Source of the DNA: Rhexocercosporidium sp. MPI-PUGE-AT-0058
Lineage: Eukaryota > Ascomycota > Leotiomycetes > Helotiales
Reading direction: 5' to 3'
Length of the DNA: 64,000 bases
Assembly: GCA_020746875.1 (NCBI GenBank)
Contig: JAGTJL010000014.1
Coordinates: 1,860,001 to 1,924,000 of the forward strand
In this document: one piece after another, positions 35,847-46,842 of the stretch
Layout of the letters: the number at the start of each line of letters is the position of its first letter
Numbering within the stretch: the first letter of the stretch is position 1
Position numbers and translations under genes: made by a program
Notes under the pieces: generated by a model
What the model was told of the DNA's origin: nothing
What the model saw: the letters and a program-made list of their open reading frames with translations, nothing else
The model's database searches: none

Positions 35847-37553
35847 ATGCACCAACACATAGCGACGTTCAATACGCATGCACCAACCTTGCATCTGCCA
35901 TCTCTCGATCTCGATAACCTTCCGGCGCCTCTTCTGCTTAGCATGTGCGCTATCGGGGCTATATACAGAATGGAAAGGAAAGTAGCGGCTATCTTCTACA
36001 ATGCTGCTCACCAAAGCTTGGAAGGTATTAGCTCGTTTTGCTCGGGTAGAGGACTGTTTCTGGATGGACATCTCCTTCTTCGGGATTGGATAAAACTAGC
36101 CGGTGCTGAACGTGATGGATCTTCGACCAATCCCCTGTGGATCAATCAAGCTAAGCTCCTTTTGGCACTGTTTGAGACTTTCAGTGGGGACTCAGATTTG
36201 TGTTCTATTGCGATTCATCGGATTGGATTTTTCGTTTGGGTCAGTACCCACTCATTTATGTGACTTCTTTTCTCACGAGATTACCAGGACTTCCGAGTCC
36301 GCTTAACATGGCTCCAGTCCCAGTCCCACAGTACTCAGCGCGATGACTTATCGTGGGAAGCTTGGATATAGAGAGAATCTGTCAAGAGGTGAGGTTCGAT
36401 CCAGTTTATATCAACTTATTCTATGTTCTCTAATTTCTAATCTCTACAAACAGGATCATGTACGGCTACATATATTTCTGCAACTTAGAAACGATGCTGT
36501 TTGGTTATGCAACGGGCTTCTCAATGCTGACTGATGGTAACGTCGAGATGCCGTGTCATCACTCTTTGTGGGATGCACCCAACGCAGAATCTTGGCGAGA
36601 AAATGGTGACAATCGGGACTTCGGCTCACCCCTGAGATTAAAAGATGTCGTTTCGCGACTACTGAACGGAACACTCTCCAATGATATTCCTGCGGAGTAC
36701 TGGACATGGGATCCATACTCGTGTTGCGTCGCCGTGAACGCAGTCTCGATTTATGTATCTCACATAACTCAGGGATTGTACATCCTGGGCGAGGGGTCCG
36801 ATTCCTCGCGGACGAATTCTGTCCAGGTCTCAGAGATGACTAGCTAGATGGAAACGGCCATAACCAAGTGTCTTCAACTGATTAAAGACGCTAGATCTAG
36901 GGCCGATGACTCTTATACCTGGGATGAGACGGAAGGACCACTACTCTTCAACTCTTTGGCTGTATTGAGAGTGAGCTACTGCAAGATCATGACGAGGGCA
37001 GAATCAGCATCCCGTGGCATGCTCTTCCGAATGGACGAAAAGGAAAACGAGCGGGCCATACAGCAGTTTCTATCTGAACCCATGGAGTGGACCCAGCACT
37101 TGAACCGAGCTGTGTCTGTGGCATTGGAAGGAATCTTGATACCGACAAGAATTGGGAGTAGATTGGTGAGGAAGACCGCTGCTTTCACATGGGCTATTGA
37201 GCATGCTTTTGCAGGCTGGGATTCAAGTATTTCTCCATGCCAATTCCAAGTATTGGTCGGTCATGAACTAATGGATATTCCTAGTCCCTCCTTCTAACCA
37301 AATGGCTACATACCAACAAACGCTACAGCGTCGAGGCGTAGCTCTCGATGATGCTGACATGCAAATCATACAGCGAGTTCGTGATATGCTCGCCGAAGAC
37401 ATCGAATCGGACGATTCGGAAACCTCTCTTGCATCTACACTGACACGATCATGGGCTGCCTTTACGATGATACGTGGGTATGGGGCGTGACTCCAAAAAA
37501 TGGGGAGGATACTGCGACAGCTCGCGACTCAGTATGAGGAAGCAGCGAGATGA
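35847..37553 (+). pseudogene. Fungal-specific transcription factor domain protein, decayed
   Basis: The frame begins with the fungal transcription factor domain (PTLHLPSLDLDNLPAPLLLS, then MCAIGAIYRMERKVA and INQAKLLLALFETFSGD). It continues over introns 36240-36287 and about 36389-36453 into IMYGYIYFCNLETMLFGYAT. No zinc-binding domain is present upstream; the frame is closed at 35823. Stops: TAG 36369-36371 (EAWI-stop-RESVKR) and TAG 36845-36847 (MTS-stop-METAIT), both where Gln would fit. Near the end, SWAAF then DDTWVWGVTPK then MGRILRQLATQYEEAAR lie in three successive frames, implying two single-base indels (near 37465 and in the A-run near 37497). It sits divergently beside the broken monooxygenase and may once have regulated it. 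Confidence 0.75.
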
Positions 37554-39157
37554 CAGGGCGAAATGATTGTCTATTGTTTGTAGATATGTATCATGAGCGA
37601 TAAGCACGAAGAGACCTATCAAATGTGAGTATGAAGGGTGTGGACATTAGACCGGAGAACGGGGTGCGGGAAGGGAAGAAGGAAAAGGTAGGGGATCCTC
37701 ATCTCCGTGCTAGGCCCAGCAACTTCCTTGAATCTAAATAACTACTGTGTTCAATAATAACACAAATCTGTCACAAGACTATTAGCAGCGTTGGTTATAC
37801 CGCAGCACCTCCTCGTGCTGGTATTTAATATGTTGATCCTTCGGGTCCAGGGCCGTCTGCCCATCTTTCCAACTGTCAAAGGGGTCACCATCTAATATCA
37901 ATCTGCATCCTTTATTCCGAGAGAGAAGGCATCGACAATCAGCTGCTCGAGGAGGATAGGTCACCGAAAAGAGCAATGATAAACCTGATTTCACGTCTCA
38001 GCTCAAGTCTAATTAGAGCTCTGGAAGTCAAGGCGGCATCTCGTTGCTCGATCTAGCCTCTGGGGCACGTCGGTCTTAAGAAGCCTGTGCAGCAGATAAC
38101 GGGCAGTCAATGCCATATGGAGCTACGGTAGTTATCTTTTGCCCCCTGTTGACAAGGGACCCCCCAGAACAGCCACCTTCAACACCACATAACTTCCGCA
38201 AAACAAGTCCAAACTTGATGAAAAAAGTACCGCTCTACTCGTTGATATAAGGGGAATATATCTATATGAGTTTTGTAGGGGTTTTCAAGGTGTAGTGCTT
38301 GAGTTTGCAAAAGGACGAAAGTACTGCCAAGGCAAACAGGGACCAAAAGATAACCAATGTACCTCCGTACTGAAATGCGACCTGAAATGCGACCCTGATG
38401 ACGTGAGAGTATGCAACGCAATCTCCGGAGGTGAAAAGCTGGAATATCACATTGGCTCTGGTGGTGTCCAGCTCTTAGGAACCCCTGCAACCGCCTCCAA
38501 TCTGGTAAATTGGAATCCAATTACGGGGGCTCATTGCCTCGCTTAACAAGTCTTGGCTGCATGGTATTAACATTGGACTTCACCGTTGTCGCACTGGGAT
38601 CGGTAGGGCTGAGAGAAGGTATGGATTTCACCCGGGAATCTGGGGGCGGGAACTTCAGCTTGGGCTTGGCAGGCAGGTACAGGGAGACTTCGATGATGGC
38701 TAGTGGAAGGGACAGACGAGATAAAGTTTCGGGTAAAACTTTTTATGGAAGGTGGTCCTTGGATGAATCAGGGATGAAATGTGAAAGTGATCGCTCGGTG
38801 CTTCTGGCCCCAGTTCTGCCATGAACAAACAGGACGTGTCGGCCGCAGGACAGGGTGGTTATTGCAATTGAAGCGGTCTGTCGTAAAGCTGTCCACTAGC
38901 AGTACATGGCTACAGAATGATCTGAAATGGTTCGTGGTCCGAAACCCTTTAATCGCTACCGGGAGGAGTCGAAGACGAGTATAAAGTGAGCTCTCTCTCC
39001 CTATCCTTTGAATCATTATCAGAACAAAGCAAACGGTCTCAAAACAAGAACCATCAAGCCAGCCAACGCCCAATTCTGCCAAACCAAAGCTTAGCTCTAG
39101 GTAAACAACCAAACAGAAACCACAGCAGGAAGTTTGCTAACACGAGCCTCAGACAAG
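37554..39157. other. Intergenic, with promoter of the small secreted protein
   Basis: No firm gene. A minus-strand hydrophobic frame (38262-38450) is too short to call. The inverted copy of the 32.35-kb motif lies at 38141-38160. TATAAAG at 38980-38986 with a CT-rich leader is a likely promoter for the gene starting at 39158. Confidence 0.4.
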
Positions 39158-39698
39158 ATGAAGTTACACACCGCAGCACTCACTCTCCTCTCCTCCCTCG
39201 CCTTGGCAGCGGCAATGCCTGTCGACAATGACGACCTGGCTAAACGCGATAAACCCAACGGCGCTCTGTGCCAAACGCACCAGGATGCCAACGACAGTTC
39301 ATTCTACCGTCTCTATACCTGGGGAGTTTGGTACGCGACCTTTTCAAAAGATTCACCCTGTTTCAGTCATTTGCCTTTTTAACACATTGCCAAACTTCTC
39401 CTACTGAAGAAGTTCCTCTTTTTCTTGCATCTTGCTTTTTCTCTATAATGCTGACTCCTCTAGGGATCAAGACTGGGGCCAAGGCCTCCTCGACAACCTC
39501 CGCGGCCAGTGCTTTGGCAACATCAATGACTGGAAATTCAACTTCGAGTCCGGCGTCCCACCCACCAACGGCGTTGTAACATTCTGGATCAATTCCGAGG
39601 GCGGAGGGTCCAAATGTGTGCAGGATGCCATCTGGCTTGCCAGCAATGGGGCTGGAGGGGCCATTTGGGATGTTAAATGTTATTACCAGAATTTTTGA
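39158..39698 (+). CDS. Small secreted cysteine-containing protein, effector candidate
   Basis: Two exons (39158-39330, 39464-39698; 133-bp intron) give 135 residues. A signal peptide (MKLHTAALTLLSSLALAAA) is followed by a short propeptide ending in the Kex2-type dibasic site LAKR at about residues 25-28. The mature part of about 107 residues has four cysteines (ALCQ, GQCFG, SKCVQ, VKCYY), enough for two disulfides, and is rich in Trp, Gly and Asn (WGQGLLDNLRGQCFG, VVTFWINSEGGG). No family recognised. The size, processing site and exported nature fit fungal effector or antimicrobial-type proteins, but that is inference. The promoter has TATAAAG 170 bp upstream. Confidence 0.8.
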
Positions 39699-40721
39699 TG
39701 GGGAGAAGCAGGATGTGAAGACCGAGAGAACTATGGAAATGACGCAGGAAGGATGGTTCTGAATGTCGGAAACCGCCAATATAGAATTATACTTTCCCAA
39801 TGCAGAGTAGAAATGGAATTTGGTGGACTTGTGACCAGACAACAGCGTTTTGAGCATTGGCGTGAAGACTAACCTTGGAAAAGGATGGAATATAAGGTGT
39901 CATTCAATCGCCAAAATACGCCGCCAGTCATAACGACTGATGTTCGCTGGCAAGCTCTTGGCTATCACACTGATCGTACGAGACCAGAATTGGCAAAATT
40001 GTCCAAGGTAATCATTGGGGTTGGATTCCTGCTTAACTCCTACAATGCGTCAATGGCTGCCAAAGATTCCACATAAACTGCGCAGTTAACCTTCTTTCCA
40101 GCAACGGGAAGTAACTGAATAAGGCAAGAAGTGGGGATCGAGCACAGCCAAGCTCGCTGTCAGCTCCTCTTTCTAGCTGATGTAGCCAATGAAGCACCTA
40201 AAAATTCCCCTAGTGTATTGCTAAGCCTTATCAAGTTGATCAGTGTAACGGTAGAGTGAAGATCGCCATTGACGCATTGCAGGAGTTAAGAACAGCCTGC
40301 TGATGCCTTTGATTGCGTGGGTTTTGCTCTGGGGAAGCACACACAAAGTATCATCCAGGCAGACGTTTAAATCGATTCATCATTGGACTGGAACAGCCTG
40401 CAATACCATGACAAAGAGTCTGCCTCGCTGTTAGTGACGAACATGCAGCGACAGCGTCTGGGCATGGCTCAATTGGTTGGCACACCACCTTTTGACTTGG
40501 CGCGCTTCCGGAGTCCAGGGTCTGCCCCGTCTAAGCGAGATGCGTCGCTGCCATTGTTCAATATAAACAACACAAACGTCCCCAATAAGTCTTCAATGCT
40601 TCTCCCCAGTGCACTATTAGTTCTTCTACTCGGTACACCATCAATTTTTCTCGTATTCAGCAACTCAATTTGATCCCTCAACAAACCATCACAACTTACT
40701 CTTCCAGCTCACGCTATCAAA
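39699..40721. other. Intergenic before the flavoprotein gene
   Basis: ORFs here (for example 40383-40673) show no domain. A C/T-rich leader at 40590-40715 precedes the next start codon. Confidence 0.4.
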
Positions 40722-42242
40722 ATGGCGACCAGAGGCATTAATGTCCATCCTACGAACTACCACCCCTCCGCCCTCACCAAAACAGCCTTCGATATCATCG
40801 TCCTTGGTGGCGGCCCCGTTGCCAATCTAGCCGAAGAACGTCTCGCCAAAGCCGGATTGAGCGTTCTCGTCGTCCAACACGAACTCTACGGCGGCGAGTG
40901 TCACTTCTTTGGATGTGTTCCGTCTAAGGCACTCCTGCGACCTATTGAAGCCTTTGAGGCAGCAAAAGCAATCGACGGAGCTCGAGAGGCCATCGGTAAT
41001 ACCAAGATCGATGTTGCTGCTGTCTTTAAACGGCGAGATAAGATTGTAGATTTGTGGGATGACAGTAACTGGGTCTCCATCTCAAATGGTCCGAGTGGTG
41101 CAACGCTCACACGAGGTTTTGGACGTATTGCTGGAACCAAGACGGTCAGCATTCAACCGCATGGTGACACACAGCGCTACAGCGTTACTGCCAATATTGC
41201 GGTCGTTGTCGCTACGGGATCTACGCACTTTGTTCCTCCGATTCCGGGTATCGAGAGTCTCGACGAAGGGACGCAGCTCTGGAACAATCGCGACGCGGTT
41301 TCTGCAAACACGATTCCTAAGCATTTGATCATTCTCGGTGCTGGGGCTGTAGGTTCTGAAATGGCGACTTTCTATTCAGCCATTGGGTCTCAGGTTACCC
41401 TGATCTCATCCACTTCGGAAATCCTGCCGAAGTGTGAGCCGGAGGCTGCGAAGATCGTACGCAAGGCGTTGGAGGCAAGTGGCGTCTCTATCAAACTCTC
41501 TTCGCATGTCACGAAGATCGAGACGCAATCTGCGAGCTCGTTGTCTGTTGTCTTATCCAATGGCGAGGTCATTTCGGGTTCAGTTCTCCTGAACGTAACG
41601 GGACGAAGACCAAGGACGTTTGATCTTGGGCTTGAGAGCATTGGTCTTGCTGGGGAAGGCAAGCCGTTGGAAACGGATGCCAGTTTCGCCGTCCCTGTAT
41701 CACAAGGTGATGAGCCATGGCTATACGCTGTCGGGGACGTGAATGGTCTTGGCCCTACTACACACATGGGTAGTTATCAGGCGCGCATTGCTAGCAATGC
41801 CATTCTGTCGTCTGTTGCAGAACGCCAACCATCTGTCAAGATTACCACTCCTATCGGAGTTTCTGTCACAAAAGCAAAGGATACCAGAAACACATTTCCA
41901 CAGGTGATTTTCACAGAACCTAACATCAGTGCTGTTGGTTACACTCTCGCTTCGGCTCAATCCGCTGGCCTGAAAGTCCGAGTAGTCGACAGCGATTTCT
42001 CAATCCCAGGGGCATGGTTGTACGGAGATGGACAGCCTGGATGGGCTCGCTGGATCATCGAAGAGGGAACCGAGAAACTGGTTGGTGCAACTTTTGTTGC
42101 TGTTGAGGGATCGGAGTTTGCAAATGCGACTCAGGTTGCTATCTTGCAAGGCATGACCTTGGGGGAGATGGTACATGTTGTTGCTCCATTTCCTTCCCGG
42201 GGAGAAATCTGGACATACTTGCTGGATGCTGCAGGCTACTAA
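40722..42242 (+). CDS. Pyridine nucleotide-disulfide oxidoreductase-like flavoprotein (class I type)
   Basis: Intronless, 506 residues. The active disulfide is C60-x4-C65 in YGGECHFFGCVPSKALLRP, a variant of the GGTCxNxGCxPSK box of dihydrolipoamide, glutathione and mercuric reductases. A second Rossmann motif for NAD(P)H reads LIILGAGAVGSEMATFYSA. The second FAD contact is LYAVGDVNGLGPTTHMGSYQ, followed by the dimerisation domain (PQVIFTEPNISAVGYTLASA) and a C-terminal His/Glu region (HVVAPFPSRGE). The first FAD loop reads IIVLGGGPVANLAEERL, in which the last Gly of GxGxxG is Ala. It is probably cytosolic. The substrate is unknown; there is no N-terminal metal-binding domain. Confidence 0.85.
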   Translation: MATRGINVHPTNYHPSALTKTAFDIIVLGGGPVANLAEERLAKAGLSVLVVQHELYGGECHFFGCVPSKALLRPIEAFEAAKAIDGAREAIGNTKIDVAAVFKRRDKIVDLWDDSNWVSISNGPSGATLTRGFGRIAGTKTVSIQPHGDTQRYSVTANIAVVVATGSTHFVPPIPGIESLDEGTQLWNNRDAVSANTIPKHLIILGAGAVGSEMATFYSAIGSQVTLISSTSEILPKCEPEAAKIVRKALEASGVSIKLSSHVTKIETQSASSLSVVLSNGEVISGSVLLNVTGRRPRTFDLGLESIGLAGEGKPLETDASFAVPVSQGDEPWLYAVGDVNGLGPTTHMGSYQARIASNAILSSVAERQPSVKITTPIGVSVTKAKDTRNTFPQVIFTEPNISAVGYTLASAQSAGLKVRVVDSDFSIPGAWLYGDGQPGWARWIIEEGTEKLVGATFVAVEGSEFANATQVAILQGMTLGEMVHVVAPFPSRGEIWTYLLDAAGY

Positions 42243-44454
42243 GAGGATGAGTCTTCAAATATAGAGTAAGATGTTTTAGCGTGGTGGCTCTATCTCCTAG
42301 GTTGGGTATATTTTGGGTTGAGAAGATAGGAAAGGAGGAGCGCAACGCTAAATGACAGTCAAACAAAAGATACAAGAAGTTGATATCAGAATCGACGCAA
42401 AATTGACGGAAAGGAGACAGCGAGTTGCTTGTTTTTCAACGCAGAAAATTCGCAGACATGAGGCATATCCGACGAGAATTTCGTAAAGCTGTAAAACGGG
42501 TTTCATCATTGTGTAGACCAGTAGAGCGTGAAGGCCACCGCCTAGCCATGTCCACTTATAGCAAAGACGGCCTTTCCCGTTCGTTATCTTCCCGTAGGGC
42601 ATGAAGGTGAACGGGTTAAGCTTGCAGAAATAACACGTTAGTGCGCGGAGGAAATGGTTTTTATGGCTCGAAGTCGCTAGCGCCGACGTAACTTGGGGAA
42701 GCGAAGATAGCCAGGTCAAGTTGATTTCACGTGAATATGAGGGCACAGAGATTTGGAATTCAAGATCGAATCGATGTTGAACTTGGAGCCAAGAAGAGAA
42801 GTATGTTTGTGAAATCCCAGAATATCTACGAATCATAACTCTAGCTAAAAGCCGCTCGGTGAAAACAAAGATGTACGAAGAGGGTTGATCCCAGCAAAAA
42901 CCAAAAGAGATAGACGCACCAAGCTCCAACCCAAGCATCTCTCGACACTTGCAATCGTCGCAAGAGTCTCGATCTCTAAAGCGATATCATCAGCGATCAT
43001 TAAGGGTAGCCATACACATTGTGGACCGCACGACTAGTCCTGGCGTAAATGATCTCAAATGTTGTCGGCATATTCTCACCCGCGCGGGCTGTCCACGAGC
43101 GCCCCTGCAGGCGACGTATAATCCATGAGTCTCTTTTAAGCTCGTTGCTTCGACTCTGTGATGCGTCTTTTCCCCACTGATGATTCAGAGGAATAGAAGG
43201 AGGAAGCCCAAGGCGAGAGGAGGAATATTTATATGTCGTGGTGGGACGCTTGTTCAGTGATGAGTCATACTAGTTGAGGTGAACTCCAATTTGATCATTG
43301 GAAACATCTGAGCGAGCGACTGCGGCGTAGAATAATGGAAACACTTGTCTTGTCGAATCACAGCAAGGGATTGAAAAGAGATATGGAAGCTGGAGGACAA
43401 AGGCTTCTGAGGGGGCCGAATGCCGTAGATAGGTGTCACTGATGATCATAGTCTTGAGCTGGGATTGCAGTCAATGTGATGGTGAACTATCTCTCTATTA
43501 TTGGGGGTCAAAGCAGATCCCGGGATGAAGACACATATCAAATACATCCAAAAACAAAACAAAACAAAACAAAACAAAACAAAATCAGTGAAAAGAAGAA
43601 TAAAATGTAATCTCAGAACCCCACACCAAGGACCCAAACAACTCCTCAACGACACCAGTCTTCAAGTCCGGCCCATCCAACCAGAAAGAGGCTCAAAGCA
43701 CCAGCGCGAGAGAGAGATTGTTGACTATAAAGTCCAAGACGGTATCATCATCGATTAATGCAGCAACCGTACGCGTTGACCGCTGTATAGTCTGGTTTTG
43801 TTTGCATGACAGCATTTGCGACATCGAAGGATCTTGTCAGCGGATAAAGTTAATGTGTAAGGAGAGAAGAAAGGTTTACAAAGGGAAAGTAGAGGTTAAA
43901 GAGAGATACGCTAGCGCCGCTGGCTTTGCGGGAGAGGGAGTGCGGCCGCGCGACCGCTTCGGATTACCAACCGAGTGTCAATAGTTCGGAGACGCTCCCT
44001 GAATGTCTGTCGATCGCACTTTATTTGTCGAGAACAAATGCTGTGAGCAATCGTATTACTATGACGATATTACGCTCTAAGACTTGTGTTGATGCTTTAT
44101 TTCCGTCGAAAACCGGCTGCTGTTTGGCGGCTTTACAGCTTGATTGAGAAAGGGAGATTCTCGCTCAAAGAAATGTCTTCGGCCTTAAGCATCACTTGCT
44201 TATCAACACATAATCGATCGCATCCTGCACGCCAAACTCACTTATACCATGCGTATGATGGTAGGGGTGCTTTGCGGTGCTGTTGTATATATATCGAAGG
44301 GCTCTTCTCATATTTGATGTCAATTTTTCAAATTTCAGAGCATCCGACTCTTCGCGAGTGACTTTAGACCGTTCCTTCTTTCCGAGAACACTGACCTCCC
44401 CATCGTTTGATCTGCTTTATTTCCAAGTTTAGGACTATTCATTAACATTTTACC
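42243..44454. other. Intergenic region of 2.2 kb
   Basis: No supported gene. A 196-codon minus-strand ORF (42348-42938) is rich in Cys, Phe and Ser, lacks motifs and has an implausible composition. The stretch includes the AAAAC microsatellite. Confidence 0.35.
43549..43584 (+). repeat. (AAAAC)n microsatellite
   Basis: About seven uninterrupted AAAAC units. Confidence 0.9.
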
Positions 44455-45347
44455 ATGTCAGGTAAAACATACCTCATCACAGGCGCGAACCGAGGCAAGT
44501 GTTCTTGCCATCTCCATCAAATGCATCTAACAATCCAAATCCCAGGCATCGGCCGCGGTCTATTCAACCACTACGTCGCCCTCCCAAACAACACCATCAT
44601 CGCCGCCGTCCGTGACCCCAGTAACTCCCAATCCCTCCACTCCCTCCCAAAAGGCACCAACACCAACATCCACGTCGTCAAAATCGACTCCTTCTCCAAA
44701 ACTGAGCCCTACATCGCAATCAACACCCTCCGATCCCTCGGAATCTCCCATATCGACGTCGTCATCTCCGCTGTCGGCATCGCAAAGCTCAACACAATCG
44801 AAGACATGCCATTGGAAGAATACGAGGAGGTACTCATGGTGAACGCCATCTCCGTCATGCTATTATACAAAGCTACCTTGCCGTTGCTGAGGAACGCAGA
44901 GAAGCCGGCGAGGTTTGCGTTTATCAGTGCGGCGGGGGGAGTTTGAGTGAGATGCAGAAGTATCCTTATCCGAACGCGAGTTATGCTTCTTCGAAGGCGC
45001 TGGCGAATGCACTTGTTGTGAAGATGGGGATGGAGAATGAGTGGTTGATTACGTTGTGTATTCATCCTGGGTGAGTTTAATTCTTGTGGAAAAAGGAACA
45101 TTTTTGGCTGATGCGATGGTTAGATTGGTGCAGACGGATATGGGTAATCTTGGGGCTCGAGCTTTTGGTTTGGAGGAAGCTCCTCTTACTCTTGAGGACA
45201 GTAGCAAGAACACTGCGCACATTGTAAGTTTTGCTTCTTCTGGAGGGAAAATTGGTTTGTTGACCTCCCTAGATTGATGACGCAACCAAGGAGGGGCATT
45301 CTGAGAAGTTTTTCAATGAGACAATTGATCAGATCCATCCCTGGTAA
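44455..45347 (+). pseudogene. Short-chain dehydrogenase/reductase with a G-run frameshift
   Basis: Four exons (44455-44494, 44546-45070, 45123-45223, 45273-45347). The Rossmann motif is TGANRGIGRGLF, spread across a GC-AG intron (donor GCAAGT at 44495). Further marks are VVISAVGIAK, NAISVMLLYKATLPLL and FISAAGG, with the catalytic Tyr and Lys in NASYASSKALANALV and the typical HPGLVQTDMG. At the run of six G (44934-44939) the frame closes as SAAGGV-stop; with five G it reads SAAGSLSEMQKYPYP and all later exons follow in frame. Either a recent inactivating mutation or an assembly error. This carbonyl-reductase-like, fungal NAD(P)-dependent group often has no assigned substrate. Confidence 0.75.
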
Positions 45348-46842
45348 AGGTGATGAGAGTTCTGGATTATCAAGTTAGCGCAAAGACTAGTTTGGTATGT
45401 TCGGCAGTGTAAGGGAGGTGGGAGGAACGAATCCTCAAATTCGTCATCCTTCCTGGCTGTGGAGTGGATAGAGTGTGTAAAATTAATGGCTGATCGGGTT
45501 GGAAAGAGGAAGGGGGAATGATCTGAATTTCCTAAACCGAAGCACCAAATTTGATCTCAGAACCCCACACAGTGGCCATTCAATATCCCAGCCGATTTAG
45601 AATAATCCCCCAACTTTCGTGCTGGATGAGCCAAGGTGGTATCATCACAGATCAATGATGCCAGCTTGCCAAATGCTTTAAAGACCGTCGACTAGGCTCA
45701 GCTGGGTTCCTCATTATGACGGCTTTGGCTAAATTCCTCATGTTATTAATCTGATAAGGTAGATAGGAGAGGCAAAGAAGACTTTTCTTCAAACAAACTT
45801 TAAGTAGACCTAGCAACACAATAATCCACTAGCGTTACGCACCAAGCAATTGAATCATACCGACTAATATCAAAGGTGAGGGAAGTCATCACCATCTCTC
45901 GGGTTCACCCCGTACTTCCCAAGCCGATCACAAACACGAAAACAAACAACAAGTATCTACTATATGTAACGAAATAACGAGTTTGGGTACCAGACAGCGA
46001 GGAACGAGTTCTCCTAAAGATCGCCACTGTTAATACGGATTAAATAAGGGAACGGGTGTTGTCTGAAAAGAGACCACAAGATGCGACAAAAGATGTAGGC
46101 ACTAACGCGTCACCGGGCCGAACTTTTTTGCCCTTTTTTCTCTCTCTTTCTTTTTCTTGAACAATCTTCAGCTTCTATTCTCTTTCATGCAGGGGTTCTC
46201 GAGGAGGTTGTAACCTGGAATTACAGGGAAGTATGGATAGATGGAAGTCAAACGGATTTTTTTATTAAAAAAAAAAAACAAAAAAAAAGTTCAAGGTAAT
46301 GCAAGCGAGATCCTGAAGTATATGAACTTTTTCCACTAAAATAATAATAACATAAATTCTAGTCAAGCCCCATGTCCACATACTCAGCCCCAGAAATTTC
46401 CCACATCATCACAGATCAACGAAGCCAGTGCATCCGGCGACCACCGTCTAGCCGACTATACCTTCGTCAGACTGCATACCACCCCCGTTGATCAACTAGA
46501 CTGTGGAACAGGTTGTGAGGGTGGCTTCTGAGATGGTGTTTATGCATTCAGGAGCGAGATAAAACTTTCATGGTGAATAAAGAAGAAGTATGCGAGGAGT
46601 TGGGGTTCTGGCTGGTGGAGTGGTGAAGATTTTTGGTGTCCTGCGCTAGCCAATGGTAGCATGAGTCATATCATGTGAGGGTCAGAGAAGAAGGTGGTTT
46701 GATATGGGTAAGGTTGAAGTAATACCTCAGAGATACAGGTGGAATGAGATTGGTATTGATCTACTGCTGCAATGCAGATGTTGAGGTTGTTGAGAAGACA
46801 CTAGTCTAGACTGGCTATCCAGATTCAAGGGCTTACATCTAT
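45348..46842. other. Intergenic 1.5 kb with homopolymer runs
   Basis: Pyrimidine-rich tract at about 46130-46160 and A-runs at 46267-46289. No gene seen. Confidence 0.45.

Noticed and set aside
42348..42938. 196-codon open frame on the minus strand
   Set aside because: Rich in Cys, Phe, Ser and Leu, with no motif, no plausible splice context and no neighbour support. It looks like chance open sequence.
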